NCBI GenBank assembly: GCA_025782575.1
Contig: JALGYY010000017.1
Span: 1-64,000, forward strand
Source of the DNA: a bacterium
GTDB taxonomy: Bacteria; Orphanbacterota; Orphanbacteria; Orphanbacterales; Orphanbacteraceae
Length of the DNA stretch: 64,000 bases
Reading direction: 5' to 3'
Below, one piece after another: positions 35,838 to 43,764 of this stretch. How positions within the stretch are numbered: the first letter of the stretch is position 1; the number at the start of each line of letters is the position of its first letter. The translations under genes and the position numbers were made by a program. The notes under the pieces were generated by a model, which ran no database searches, was not told the DNA's origin, and saw only the letters and a list, made by a program, of their open reading frames with translations.

Positions 35838-36988
35838 TGTCTCACCCCTCCACCGGCACGTTCGGGAGTTGCGACAGGCCTGTTCGCGCTCTCTACCCAT
35901 TCCCGGATAGCATGGGAGACCCGGAGGGCGTCTTCCCGGGTAAGACCCGGATGGACCGGAAGGCAAAGGACTTCCCTGGCCGCCTGCTCGGCCACAGGGA
36001 ACGGACCCTGCTTCTCGAGATAGGCGGGCTGCTCGTGAAGGCACCGGGGATAGTGAATAGCCGATGCGATTCCCCGGCTACCGAGATGAGTTGCCAGGCT
36101 GTCGCGATCGGCGACTCGAACAGCGTACTGATGCCAGACTGTTGTACTGCTCTCGGGGATTTCCGGCAGCCTGAGTGGCAGGTCCCGCAGTTTCTCTGAA
36201 TAGACAGCTGCGATTCTCCGTCGGGCTTCGTTCCTACGGTCTAACGATGGAAGTTTGATTGAAAGAACAGCCGCCTGAAAGGCGTCGAGCCGGCAGTTCC
36301 ATCCGAACCGGCCATGCTCATACTTTCCCGTCTGACCATGATCACGCAGAACACGAATCTCTTCAGCGAGATCATCCCGTCCTGTCGTCACAAGGCCTCC
36401 GTCTCCACAACAACCGAGGTTCTTCGTCGGATAGAATGAAAACGCTGCCAGATCACCGATGGAACCGACTTTTTCGCCTTTCCAGTCGGCGCCGATCGCC
36501 TGAGCGGCATCCTCGATCAAAGCAATTTCCCTTTCTTTCAATACTGTACGGATTCGGTCGAGCGGAACGGCAAGGCCATAGAGATGAACCGGCACGACCG
36601 CCTTCGTTCTCGGACCGATCGCGGCGAGAACCTGCTCGTCATCGAGAAGAAATGTCCGGGGATCCACGTCTACAAAAACCGGCGTCGCACCGCACCGCTC
36701 GATCGCTTCCGATACGGCGAAAAATGAGTACGTCGGCGTGATGACCTCATCGCCCGGCCCCGTCCCTACCGCGCGGAGGGCGAGCCAGAGCGCATCCGTT
36801 CCCGAAGAGACGCCGATCGCGTGTTTCACCCCGAGATAGTCTGCCACTTCCCGCTCGAACCGCTTGACCGGTTCACCGAGCACGAATTGCCCTGCCTCCA
36901 GGAGAGAGCCGATTGCAGCGAGAATCTCCTCGCGCAGGACATGGTGCTCCCCACGGAGGTCCAGCATTTCGATTGGTTTCTCGTTCAT
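35834..36988 (-). CDS. DegT/DnrJ/EryC1/StrS-family sugar aminotransferase
   Basis: This is a PLP-dependent aminotransferase that adds an amino group to a keto-sugar nucleotide. Motifs are GVSSGTDALWLALRA, EDAAQAIGADW, and the PLP lysine in FSFYPTKNLGCCGDGG. Length (384) fits the family. The start ATG at 36988 (MNEKPIEMLDLRG) has AGGGGAA upstream; the frame is open to 37030. Coupling to the downstream epimerase and nearness to Ugd and UDP-xylose synthase suggest an amino sugar for a surface glycan. Confidence 0.9.
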   Translation of the reverse strand: MNEKPIEMLDLRGEHHVLREEILAAIGSLLEAGQFVLGEPVKRFEREVADYLGVKHAIGVSSGTDALWLALRAVGTGPGDEVITPTYSFFAVSEAIERCGATPVFVDVDPRTFLLDDEQVLAAIGPRTKAVVPVHLYGLAVPLDRIRTVLKEREIALIEDAAQAIGADWKGEKVGSIGDLAAFSFYPTKNLGCCGDGGLVTTGRDDLAEEIRVLRDHGQTGKYEHGRFGWNCRLDAFQAAVLSIKLPSLDRRNEARRRIAAVYSEKLRDLPLRLPEIPESSTTVWHQYAVRVADRDSLATHLGSRGIASAIHYPRCLHEQPAYLEKQGPFPVAEQAAREVLCLPVHPGLTREDALRVSHAIREWVESANRPVATPERAGGGVRQ

Positions 36989-37059
36989 TTTCCCCTGTCC
37001 GATTTCAGGCAATTCGGGCGAGTGTATCACAGGCGGAGTATTCCGGCGATCTTCCGGCG

Positions 37060-37992
37060 TTACTTCTTCAGCTGGCGGAAGTATTCGACCGTTTGGGCCA
37101 GTCCGTCTCGAAGCTGCACCCCGGGCTCCCAGTCGAGCACCTCCTTGGCGCGCCTGATATCGGGCTGCCTCACTTTCGGGTCGTCCTGCGGAAGATCCTT
37201 GTAAGTAATCGTCGAGTTACTCTCGGTCAGCTCGAGTACGGACTGGGCGAATTCGCTGATCGTCATCTCGGTCGGATTCCCGATATTGACCGGGTTTTTC
37301 TCTCTGGAGAGCAGCATTTTGTATATCCCGCGAACGAGATCATCGACGAAACAGAACGACCGCGTCTGCGAACCGTCACCAAATATGGTCAGGGGATCAC
37401 CGCGAAGAGCCTGGGTGATGAATGTAGGTACTACCCTTCCATCGATCGACCGCATTCTGGAGCCGTACGTATTGAAGATCCGCACGATGCCCGTATCTAC
37501 ACCGTGAGCCCGATGGTAAGCCATGACCATCGCCTCGGCGAACCGCTTCGCCTCATCATAGACCCCTCGGGGGCCGATGGGATTCACGTTTCCCCAATAG
37601 GACTCTTCCTGCGGATGGATGAGCGGATCACCATAGACCTCAGAGGAAGAGGCGAGAATGAAACGGGCCCCTTTCTTCTTGGCCAGACCCAGCGCGTTAT
37701 GCGTGCCGAGTGCACCTACTTTGAGCGTCTGAATCGGAAGCTCGAGATAGTCGATCGGGCTCGCGGGAGATGCGAAGTGAAGAATACCGTCCAGCTCCCC
37801 CTCCACATACATGAACTCGGTGATGTCATGGTGAACGAACTTGAACTTCGGGTTCCCGAAATGATGTTGGATATTATCCGGATTTCCTGTGATCAGGTTG
37901 TCCATTGCGATCACTTCGTTCCCCTCTCGGATGAGAAGATCGCAAAGATGGGACCCCAGGAACCCAGCCCCTCCGGTGACCAGGACGCGCAT
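37060..37992 (-). CDS. UDP-glucuronate decarboxylase (UDP-xylose synthase)
   Basis: The 310-residue extended SDR begins [17 protein letters not shown]. It has the UXS signatures [44 protein letters not shown], catalytic VYDEAKR and [10 protein letters not shown]. The family converts UDP-glucuronate to UDP-xylose. UDP-glucuronate would come from Ugd, encoded immediately upstream at 38042-39349, so the two genes form a two-step pathway. It is about 50 nt after ugd and about 70 nt before the aminotransferase. Confidence 0.93.
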   Translation of the reverse strand: MRVLVTGGAGFLGSHLCDLLIREGNEVIAMDNLITGNPDNIQHHFGNPKFKFVHHDITEFMYVEGELDGILHFASPASPIDYLELPIQTLKVGALGTHNALGLAKKKGARFILASSSEVYGDPLIHPQEESYWGNVNPIGPRGVYDEAKRFAEAMVMAYHRAHGVDTGIVRIFNTYGSRMRSIDGRVVPTFITQALRGDPLTIFGDGSQTRSFCFVDDLVRGIYKMLLSREKNPVNIGNPTEMTISEFAQSVLELTESNSTITYKDLPQDDPKVRQPDIRRAKEVLDWEPGVQLRDGLAQTVEYFRQLKK

Positions 37993-38041
37993 AAAAAAGA
38001 TCCTCCTCAGGATGGCGTATCAGCCGATCCCAGTCTAACGA

Positions 38042-39349
38042 TCAAGGTCTCCCGATGGAGTGATTTTCGAAACCGAGCTCTCGTATTTTTCGAGGCTCAT
38101 AAACGTTTCGGCAGTCGACGAATTTCGGGCTCTTCATAATTTTCGCAATGCCTGGAAAATCGAGATCCCGAAACTCATTCCACTCGGTCATGAGTACGAG
38201 AATGTCGGCCCCCTCGGCAGTGCCGTTAATTGAATCGACGATTTCCAGCGACGGCATCTCCGCTTTTGCGAGAGCGCCGCAAACCGGATCGAATGCCTTC
38301 ACTGTCGCTCCCTGCCTGATCAGGATCTCCGCGATCGCAAGTGCGGGCGCATCACGGATATCGTCAGTGTTGGGCTTGAATGACAGGCCGAGGATTCCGA
38401 CGGTCTTTCCGGCGAGATCGCCGCCAAGCGCATTGGAAATCAACCGGGCCACATGCACCCGACGCTCTTCATTGACATCGATCACCGCCTGAATGATCCG
38501 GGGCTTGTATCCCGCCTGACCCCCGAAGTGAACGAGCGCTTTGGTGTCCTTCGGGAAACAGGACCCTCCGAATCCGGCGCCGGCATGAAGAAACTTGGGA
38601 CCGATCCGCTTGTCGAGCCCCATACCATGGGCGACCACGTTCACATCGGCACCGACCAGCTCACAGATATTAGCCATTTCATTGATGTAAGAGATTTTTG
38701 TGGCCAGAAATGCGTTGGACGCGTACTTGATCATTTCGGCTGTAGCGACGTCCGTTTTCACGATGGGAGTTTCGAGCAGGTAGAGAGGCTCATAGACCTC
38801 GGAAATGACGTCCATGGCGCGCGGAGACTCCGTACCGATAATGATCCGATCGGGCCGCATGAAGTCCTCGATCGCACTCCCCTCACGCAGAAACTCCGGG
38901 TTCGAGACGACGTCGAACTCATGCGGTTCGGATTGTGACTGCTTGATGAGCTTGGCCACGAGTGCACCGGTTCCCGTGGGAACCGTACTCTTGGTCACGA
39001 CAACTTTGTAGCCGTTCATCTCCTGTCCGATTTCCACCGCCACATTCTTTACGTAGGAAAGATCGGCGTGTCCGCTATCATCGCTCGGCGTGCCGACAGC
39101 AATGAAGATGACCTCGCATTTCTTAACGCTCTCTTTAAGAGAGGTCGAGAAAGTGAGCCGGCCGCTCGCCGCATTTCGGGAGACCATCTCCACAAGGCCG
39201 GGCTCATAGAACGGAATCTCTCCGTTCTTGAGGGAGTCGATTTTCTCCTGAATCACGTCGACACAAATGACGCTGTTTCCGAAGTCAGCAAGACAGGTAC
39301 CCGTTACCAGTCCGACATACCCGGTGCCGACGACGCAGATACTCTTCAT
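38042..39349 (-). CDS. ugd: UDP-glucose 6-dehydrogenase
   Basis: Ugd oxidises UDP-glucose to UDP-glucuronate with two NAD. The 435-residue protein starts with the NAD motif VVGTGYVGLVTG, has AVGTPSDDSGHADLSY, NPEFLREGSAIEDF and the catalytic Cys in GAGFGGSCFPKDT. It heads the sugar operon, with a good promoter at 39391-39419. The UDP-xylose synthase downstream uses its product. Confidence 0.96.
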   Translation of the reverse strand: MKSICVVGTGYVGLVTGTCLADFGNSVICVDVIQEKIDSLKNGEIPFYEPGLVEMVSRNAASGRLTFSTSLKESVKKCEVIFIAVGTPSDDSGHADLSYVKNVAVEIGQEMNGYKVVVTKSTVPTGTGALVAKLIKQSQSEPHEFDVVSNPEFLREGSAIEDFMRPDRIIIGTESPRAMDVISEVYEPLYLLETPIVKTDVATAEMIKYASNAFLATKISYINEMANICELVGADVNVVAHGMGLDKRIGPKFLHAGAGFGGSCFPKDTKALVHFGGQAGYKPRIIQAVIDVNEERRVHVARLISNALGGDLAGKTVGILGLSFKPNTDDIRDAPALAIAEILIRQGATVKAFDPVCGALAKAEMPSLEIVDSINGTAEGADILVLMTEWNEFRDLDFPGIAKIMKSPKFVDCRNVYEPRKIRELGFENHSIGRP

Positions 39350-39390
39350 GAAGCGATCTCCCTCAATGATTCAAGCGGTTGAAACTAGAA

Positions 39391-39419
39391 ATGTTACCGG
39401 CGCACGGGAGCAAAGTCAA
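39391..39419 (-). promoter_or_regulatory. Promoter of the ugd sugar operon
   Basis: On the minus strand TTGACT (39419-39414) is followed after exactly 17 nt by TAACAT (39396-39391), about 40 nt before the ugd ATG. Two near-consensus hexamers at ideal spacing support it. Confidence 0.65.
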
Positions 39420-39518
39420 TGGTGAATGATCGCTGTCCGTGATACTCTGGCGGTCATGAGGCTGCGGTCGAACTCGACCCGGCGACCCCGCTCGGGACAT
39501 GGAAAGGATGCTGCTCGT

Positions 39519-40601
39519 TTGGGCTTGTTCGATCCGTACAAGACTTTGATCCGGCCGCTCCTCTTCCGGGTCGACCCGGAGAGGGCTCACTCCCTTGCAA
39601 TCCGCATTCTCCCTTTGCTGCCCGAGGCTGCAAAGCCGGGTGGGATCCCGCTCTCCACTGAACTGTTCGGCTGTTCATTTCCGAACCCGATCGGACTGGC
39701 GGCCGGCTTCGACAAGGACGGCTCCCGTCTGCAACACCTCCACCGGCTCGGATTCGGATTCGCCGAAGTCGGCACCGTAACCCCATCGCCCCAGAGAGGC
39801 AATCCTAAACCACGATTATTCCGGCTGAAGGCCGAGAGGGGGCTCATCAATCGGATGGGCTTCAACAATAAGGGAGGCGAAGCACTTCGATCCGTTCTCG
39901 AGAAGTTGCCACCACCCGGCCGGAGGAGGCTCCCTGTTGGCGTCAACATAGGGAAGCAACGGGAGACGCCGCCTCATCGGGCAATCGACGACTACGGCAG
40001 ACTGATAGAGCTGCTTCTCCCGATGGCGGACTACATCGTCATCAACGTCAGCTCACCTAATACTCCGGATCTCCGACTCCTGGAAGAGGCGGAAACGCTT
40101 TCCGGGCTTCTCGCGTCTATCCGGAAAATAGCGGATCGAGCGGCCGGGAAATCTGGGGTGAAGTGCCCCCCTCTTCTGGCCAAGCTATCCCCCGATCTGA
40201 CCTCGAATCGTCTCGAAGCGTCTGTCGCCACGATTGCCGCAAACGGATTGGACGGCGCAATCCTGACCAACACGACTGTCGACCGGAGCGCCGTCGGGCC
40301 GGATGCCCCGGCTGACGGGGGGCTCTCGGGCGAACCGCTCCGGCCACTCTCGCTGGAAGCTGTGCGTGTCGCCCGGAAAGCGACATCCGGCGGACTCCCT
40401 CTTATCGGGGTGGGAGGAATTTCCACACCGGAAGACGTTTATGAGCGCATCCGGGCTGGAGCATCCCTTGTTCAAGTCTATACCGGGCTCATTTACCATG
40501 GCCCTCGATTCGTCCCCCGCCTGCTCGCCGGACTGGCCGACCTCCTCCAGCAGGATGGCTTCACCAAGATTTGCGAGGCGATCGGCACCGAGAACAGTTA
40601 G
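39519..40601 (+). CDS. pyrD: Dihydroorotate dehydrogenase, class 2 (quinone)
   Basis: PyrD oxidises dihydroorotate to orotate and passes electrons to membrane quinones. Class 2 features are the N-terminal membrane-associating helix (LFDPYKTLIRPLLFRVDPERAH), LAAGFDKDG, GFNNKGG, and catalytic Ser in INVSSPNTPDL. The FMN phosphate site is GVGGISTPEDVYERIRAGASLVQVYTG. A TTG start at 39519 is preferred because AAAGGA lies nine nt upstream and it gives the normal family N-terminus. An ATG at 39426 would add 31 unconserved residues. It is divergent from ugd. Confidence 0.94.
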   Translation: MGLFDPYKTLIRPLLFRVDPERAHSLAIRILPLLPEAAKPGGIPLSTELFGCSFPNPIGLAAGFDKDGSRLQHLHRLGFGFAEVGTVTPSPQRGNPKPRLFRLKAERGLINRMGFNNKGGEALRSVLEKLPPPGRRRLPVGVNIGKQRETPPHRAIDDYGRLIELLLPMADYIVINVSSPNTPDLRLLEEAETLSGLLASIRKIADRAAGKSGVKCPPLLAKLSPDLTSNRLEASVATIAANGLDGAILTNTTVDRSAVGPDAPADGGLSGEPLRPLSLEAVRVARKATSGGLPLIGVGGISTPEDVYERIRAGASLVQVYTGLIYHGPRFVPRLLAGLADLLQQDGFTKICEAIGTENS

Positions 40602-40664
40602 AATGGCTTTTCCCAATCTGCGGACCAATCGACTGAGTAGTGTGCGAGGAAGGAACGAGGGATA

Positions 40665-41735
40665 TTGAGCACGACTCTTCTCTTTCTCATCGGACTCGCT
40701 CTCATTATCGGAGGGGCGGAATTACTCGTCCGGGGGGCGATCGGGCTATCGAAGACTCTCGGCATCCCCCCTCTCATCGTGGGTCTCACCGTTGTCGCAT
40801 TCGGAACAGCCTCTCCTGAACTAGCGGTCTGCATCGACGCTGCCAGAAACGGACACTCCGACATCTCCGTCGGGAATATCGTGGGGAGCAACATTCTGAA
40901 TGTTCTTCTCATTCTCGGGCTGGCTGCAATCGTTCGGCCGCTCGCGGTTGCTCAGCAGCTCGTTCGCCTGGATGTCCCCATCATGATCGGCGCTTCGGGG
41001 CTTCTGATGCTTGTCGTGCTGGACCGCACGATCGGAATGATGGACGGCGTGCTCTTCTGCGCGCTTCTGGTGGGATATCTGATTCTGGTAGTACGCATCA
41101 GCCAAAAAGAGAGCAGGGAAGTTCAGAAAGAGTACGAAAACCAGTACTCGCCGGACGCCCGACCGGGGATTCTCCGGACTCTCATCGATCTTGCCACCAT
41201 CGGTATCGGTCTCACCCTTCTTCTCACCGGCACCCCCCGTTTCGTTCAGGGAGCGGTGGCGATCGCCCAGGTTCTGGGACTCAGCGAGCATGTGATTTCA
41301 CTTACCATCGTATCGGTCGGCACGTCGCTGCCCGAACTCGCCACATCGGTACTCGCTTCGATACGGGGCCAGCGAGACATCGCCGTCGGCAATGTAGTGG
41401 GGAGCAATATCTTCAACATTTTTGCCGTACTCGGAATCTCCACCCTCGTGGCCGGCGGCTACACAGTCTCGCCCGCGGCGATCCACGTCGACATCCCGGT
41501 GATGATCGCCGCCGCCTTCCTCTGCCTGCCTGTCTTCCTGACCAGAAATGTCATCTCACGCGGCGAAGGACTACTTTTCGTGGGCTACTACGTTGCATAC
41601 GCCGCCTATCTGCTTCTTTCGGTGACCGATCACGGTCTCCTTCCTATTTATCGAACGGTACTCATCTACGTCGTCATCCCGCTCACACTGATTCCGGTTC
41701 TGATCGGACTTCTGAGAGCGATGAAGAGACGATAA
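40665..41735 (+). CDS. CaCA-family calcium/sodium:cation exchanger (YrbG-like)
   Basis: The protein is 356 residues with about ten membrane helices in two inverted halves. Both alpha repeats are clear: GTASPELAVCIDAARNG with GNIVGSNILN in the first half, and GTSLPELATSVLASIRG with GNVVGSNIFN in the second. These are the ion-binding regions of the Na+/Ca2+ exchanger superfamily. The start codon is TTG at 40665, preceded by a GAGG ribosome binding site. It follows pyrD by 63 nt and its stop directly abuts the pyrE stop on the other strand. Confidence 0.92.
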   Translation: MSTTLLFLIGLALIIGGAELLVRGAIGLSKTLGIPPLIVGLTVVAFGTASPELAVCIDAARNGHSDISVGNIVGSNILNVLLILGLAAIVRPLAVAQQLVRLDVPIMIGASGLLMLVVLDRTIGMMDGVLFCALLVGYLILVVRISQKESREVQKEYENQYSPDARPGILRTLIDLATIGIGLTLLLTGTPRFVQGAVAIAQVLGLSEHVISLTIVSVGTSLPELATSVLASIRGQRDIAVGNVVGSNIFNIFAVLGISTLVAGGYTVSPAAIHVDIPVMIAAAFLCLPVFLTRNVISRGEGLLFVGYYVAYAAYLLLSVTDHGLLPIYRTVLIYVVIPLTLIPVLIGLLRAMKRR

Positions 41736-42314
41736 TCAGGCCCCGAGTCCGCGGGAACCCGGTTTCTCAAGGGGGAGGCCCTCCGCGCAGAGCGGGCAAC
41801 GATCCGGTGTGAATACGTTCAGATTCAGAGCGGCCAAGGAATGAAATGGGGCGGCGAAGTGGGCCCGCCCTCCGGAACGATCGATCAGCGCACCGACAGC
41901 AACAGGCCGGCCGCCCAGACGTTCAATCATCTCCAGAACGAGTTTGACCGATCCGCCCGTGGTAACAATATCTTCGATCACCCCGACCCTCTCCCCCACT
42001 CCCACTTCGAAACCACGGCGAAGAGCGAATGAGTCACCCGTCCGCTCGGCAAACAGTGCCCGGCAACCGAGAGCTCGGGCGACCTCCTGGCCGATGACGA
42101 TTCCTCCTACGGCAGGGGCGATCACCAACTCAGGTTTTTCCCCCTGGATAAGCCCGGCTATCGCCTCCCCCGCGATGGTTGCAAGGTCAGGATTGGAGAG
42201 AAAAATCGCCGACTGGAGATAGCAGTCCGTATGCATTCCTGATCGGAGAAGGAAATGGCCCTGGAGAAGGGCGCCCGCTTTCTCATAGGAACGAATCAGT
42301 GGGGGGCTATCCAT
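41736..42314 (-). CDS. pyrE: Orotate phosphoribosyltransferase
   Basis: PyrE joins orotate and PRPP to give OMP. The type-I PRPP-binding loop is GVIEDIVTTGGS, and the N-terminal part has GHFLLRSGMHTDCYLQ. Length from the ATG at 42314 (MDSPPLIRSYEK) is 192. It overlaps the end of pyrF by 8 nt. The C-terminus carries a CPLC pair (DRCPLCAEG), an extension seen in some OPRTases. Its stop touches the stop of the exchanger gene on the plus strand with no gap. Confidence 0.94.
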   Translation of the reverse strand: MDSPPLIRSYEKAGALLQGHFLLRSGMHTDCYLQSAIFLSNPDLATIAGEAIAGLIQGEKPELVIAPAVGGIVIGQEVARALGCRALFAERTGDSFALRRGFEVGVGERVGVIEDIVTTGGSVKLVLEMIERLGGRPVAVGALIDRSGGRAHFAAPFHSLAALNLNVFTPDRCPLCAEGLPLEKPGSRGLGA

Positions 42315-42972
42315 CGAGAAGCTCCGCCTCGATCGATTCAAGGGCTCGAATCGGGTCATCGGAACGGGTGACCGGCCTGCCGACTACGATCGCGTCGGCG
42401 CCTGCTACCATCGCCTCAGCCGGTGTGGCTACTCTCTTCTGGTCATCCCGGGCTGTACCGGATGGGCGAATACCCGGCGTAACCACCAGGAACTTCTCGC
42501 CACACGCCGCTTTGATGGCACGTGCTTCAGCGACCGAAGCGACGACACCATCCAGTCCACATGTCGCGGCCATGTTCGCCCGATCAAGTACAAGGTCGGC
42601 AACAGCTTCACCTGATTCGCTTGTCAGTACTGTCACGGCAAGAACACGTGTCGAAGAGTTCCCCCGCCCAAGAGCGGCTGCGCGCATCATCTCTTCCCCG
42701 CCTGCCGCGTGGATATTCACGAGCCGGACACCCAGACTGACAGCTCCGCGAACCGCCTGTCCGACGGTCGCCGGAATATCATGATACTTGACGTCCAGGA
42801 AGACTCCTTTATCCCGGCAATGGAGCTGTTCGATGAAACCGGGTCCATATCGCGTAAACAGTTCGAGCCCGACTTTGTAGGTAAGCAGCTTTCCACCGAT
42901 CCGATCGACCAGTTGAATGGCCTCGGAATCGGTCATGCCGTCCAGAGCCAGGATTATTTCGGGAGCCTTCAT
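42307..42972 (-). CDS. pyrF: Orotidine 5'-phosphate decarboxylase
   Basis: PyrF makes UMP from OMP. The catalytic Asp-Lys-Asp array is FLDVKYHDIPATV, and the phosphate-binding end is VVTPGIRPSG followed by ADAIVVGRPVTRS. Starting from MKAPEIILALDG at 42972 gives 221 residues, normal for the bacterial type. It is the first gene of a pyrF-pyrE pair. Confidence 0.95.
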   Translation of the reverse strand: MKAPEIILALDGMTDSEAIQLVDRIGGKLLTYKVGLELFTRYGPGFIEQLHCRDKGVFLDVKYHDIPATVGQAVRGAVSLGVRLVNIHAAGGEEMMRAAALGRGNSSTRVLAVTVLTSESGEAVADLVLDRANMAATCGLDGVVASVAEARAIKAACGEKFLVVTPGIRPSGTARDDQKRVATPAEAMVAGADAIVVGRPVTRSDDPIRALESIEAELLDG

Positions 42973-43100
42973 TTCAAGACCGGGTTTATCACACACCCGA
43001 GCGACTGTCACCCCCCTGAATCAAACAGGGAGCTCGATGACAGGGGTCTTGGCCAAGTTCGGAGCTTTTACCTAATTTCGCGGATAAAGCCCTCTTTCCC

Positions 43101-43129
43101 TTGACAGGGGGTGGAAAATTCGATAAATA
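43101..43129 (+). promoter_or_regulatory. Sigma-70 promoter of the MarR gene
   Basis: A perfect TTGACA (43101-43106) is followed after 17 nt by TAAATA (43124-43129), giving a predicted start near 43136 and a leader of about 105 nt before the MarR ATG. The position and the strength of the hexamers make this one of the clearest promoters in the window. Confidence 0.8.
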
Positions 43130-43140
43130 GTAAAAGATGC

Positions 43141-43172
43141 CTAAAAGGTGCAGATATCAATGGCACCCTTAG
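43141..43172. promoter_or_regulatory. Candidate MarR operator (imperfect palindrome)
   Basis: The half sites CTAAAAGGTGC (43141-43151) and GCACCCTTAG (43163-43172) form an imperfect inverted repeat with an 11-nt spacer, just downstream of the predicted transcription start. MarR proteins bind such palindromes as dimers, often at their own promoters. Autoregulation is inferred. Confidence 0.45.
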
Positions 43173-43241
43173 ATTTCCCCCCCGGGGACGCCCCGTCGCG
43201 TCCCGGACCATCGAGAACATACCAAAAAGGAGAAAAAAACA

Positions 43242-43673
43242 ATGGCAACTAAGAAGGTCTCAACAGGAACCTGGTCTCAGCTATCGCAGTGTTACCAGAT
43301 CGCCCAGAAGCAGTGCCGCGACGCTCTCCGGACCACCGGCCTGACCCAGCCCCAGTTCGAGGTCATGTCCCAGATTTCTGACGAAGAGGGTATTCCGCTG
43401 ACCAGAATCGGTGAGAACATGAACGTCACCGGTGGCAACATTACAGGGATCGTCGATCGCCTCGAGCGTGGCGGCCTCGTGAAGCGGAAAAGGGATTCCG
43501 AAGATCGTCGGATCATCCGCGCTTTCTTCACGGCCAAAGGGCGCAAGCTCTATTCCAAGGCCACGCCGTCCTACGACCGCTTTCTGAAGGGCGCGTTCGG
43601 CGACATGAGTGATGCCGAACTGAATCGTCTCCAGAAGAGCCTGGTAGGTCTGCAGAAGAATTTCGACGAGTAG
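43242..43673 (+). CDS. MarR-family transcriptional regulator
   Basis: The 143-residue protein has the winged helix-turn-helix of the MarR family: LTQPQFEVMSQISDEEGIPLTRIGENMNVTGGNITGIVDRLE is recognition helix and surroundings, and KRDSEDRRIIRAFFTAKG is the wing. The N-terminus contains two cysteines (QCYQIAQKQC) that could sense oxidants, although this is speculative. A strong AAGGAG precedes the ATG. It is monocistronic, with its own promoter and terminator, and the regulated target is not evident beyond itself. Confidence 0.9.
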   Translation: MATKKVSTGTWSQLSQCYQIAQKQCRDALRTTGLTQPQFEVMSQISDEEGIPLTRIGENMNVTGGNITGIVDRLERGGLVKRKRDSEDRRIIRAFFTAKGRKLYSKATPSYDRFLKGAFGDMSDAELNRLQKSLVGLQKNFDE

Positions 43674-43703
43674 TTTTCCGCCGCGGCGCGGAGATTAGAG
43701 CAA

Positions 43704-43740
43704 ACCCGGGAGATTCTCTGAATTTCCCGGGTCTCTTTTT
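43704..43740 (+). terminator. Intrinsic terminator after the MarR gene
   Basis: Arms ACCCGGGA (43704-43711) and TCCCGGGT (43725-43732) form a perfect 8-bp stem, followed by CTCTTTTT. It lies between the convergent MarR and TPR-lipoprotein genes and may serve both directions. Confidence 0.9.
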
Positions 43741-43764
43741 GCCTGGCGGTTTTGCCGACCTATT

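Noticed and set aside
36913-38139. Long open frame on the plus strand (408 codons) opposite the UDP-xylose synthase and aminotransferase genes
   Set aside because: The minus-strand genes have clear motifs here; the antisense frame has no recognisable sequence or ribosome binding site and is a product of GC-rich codon use.
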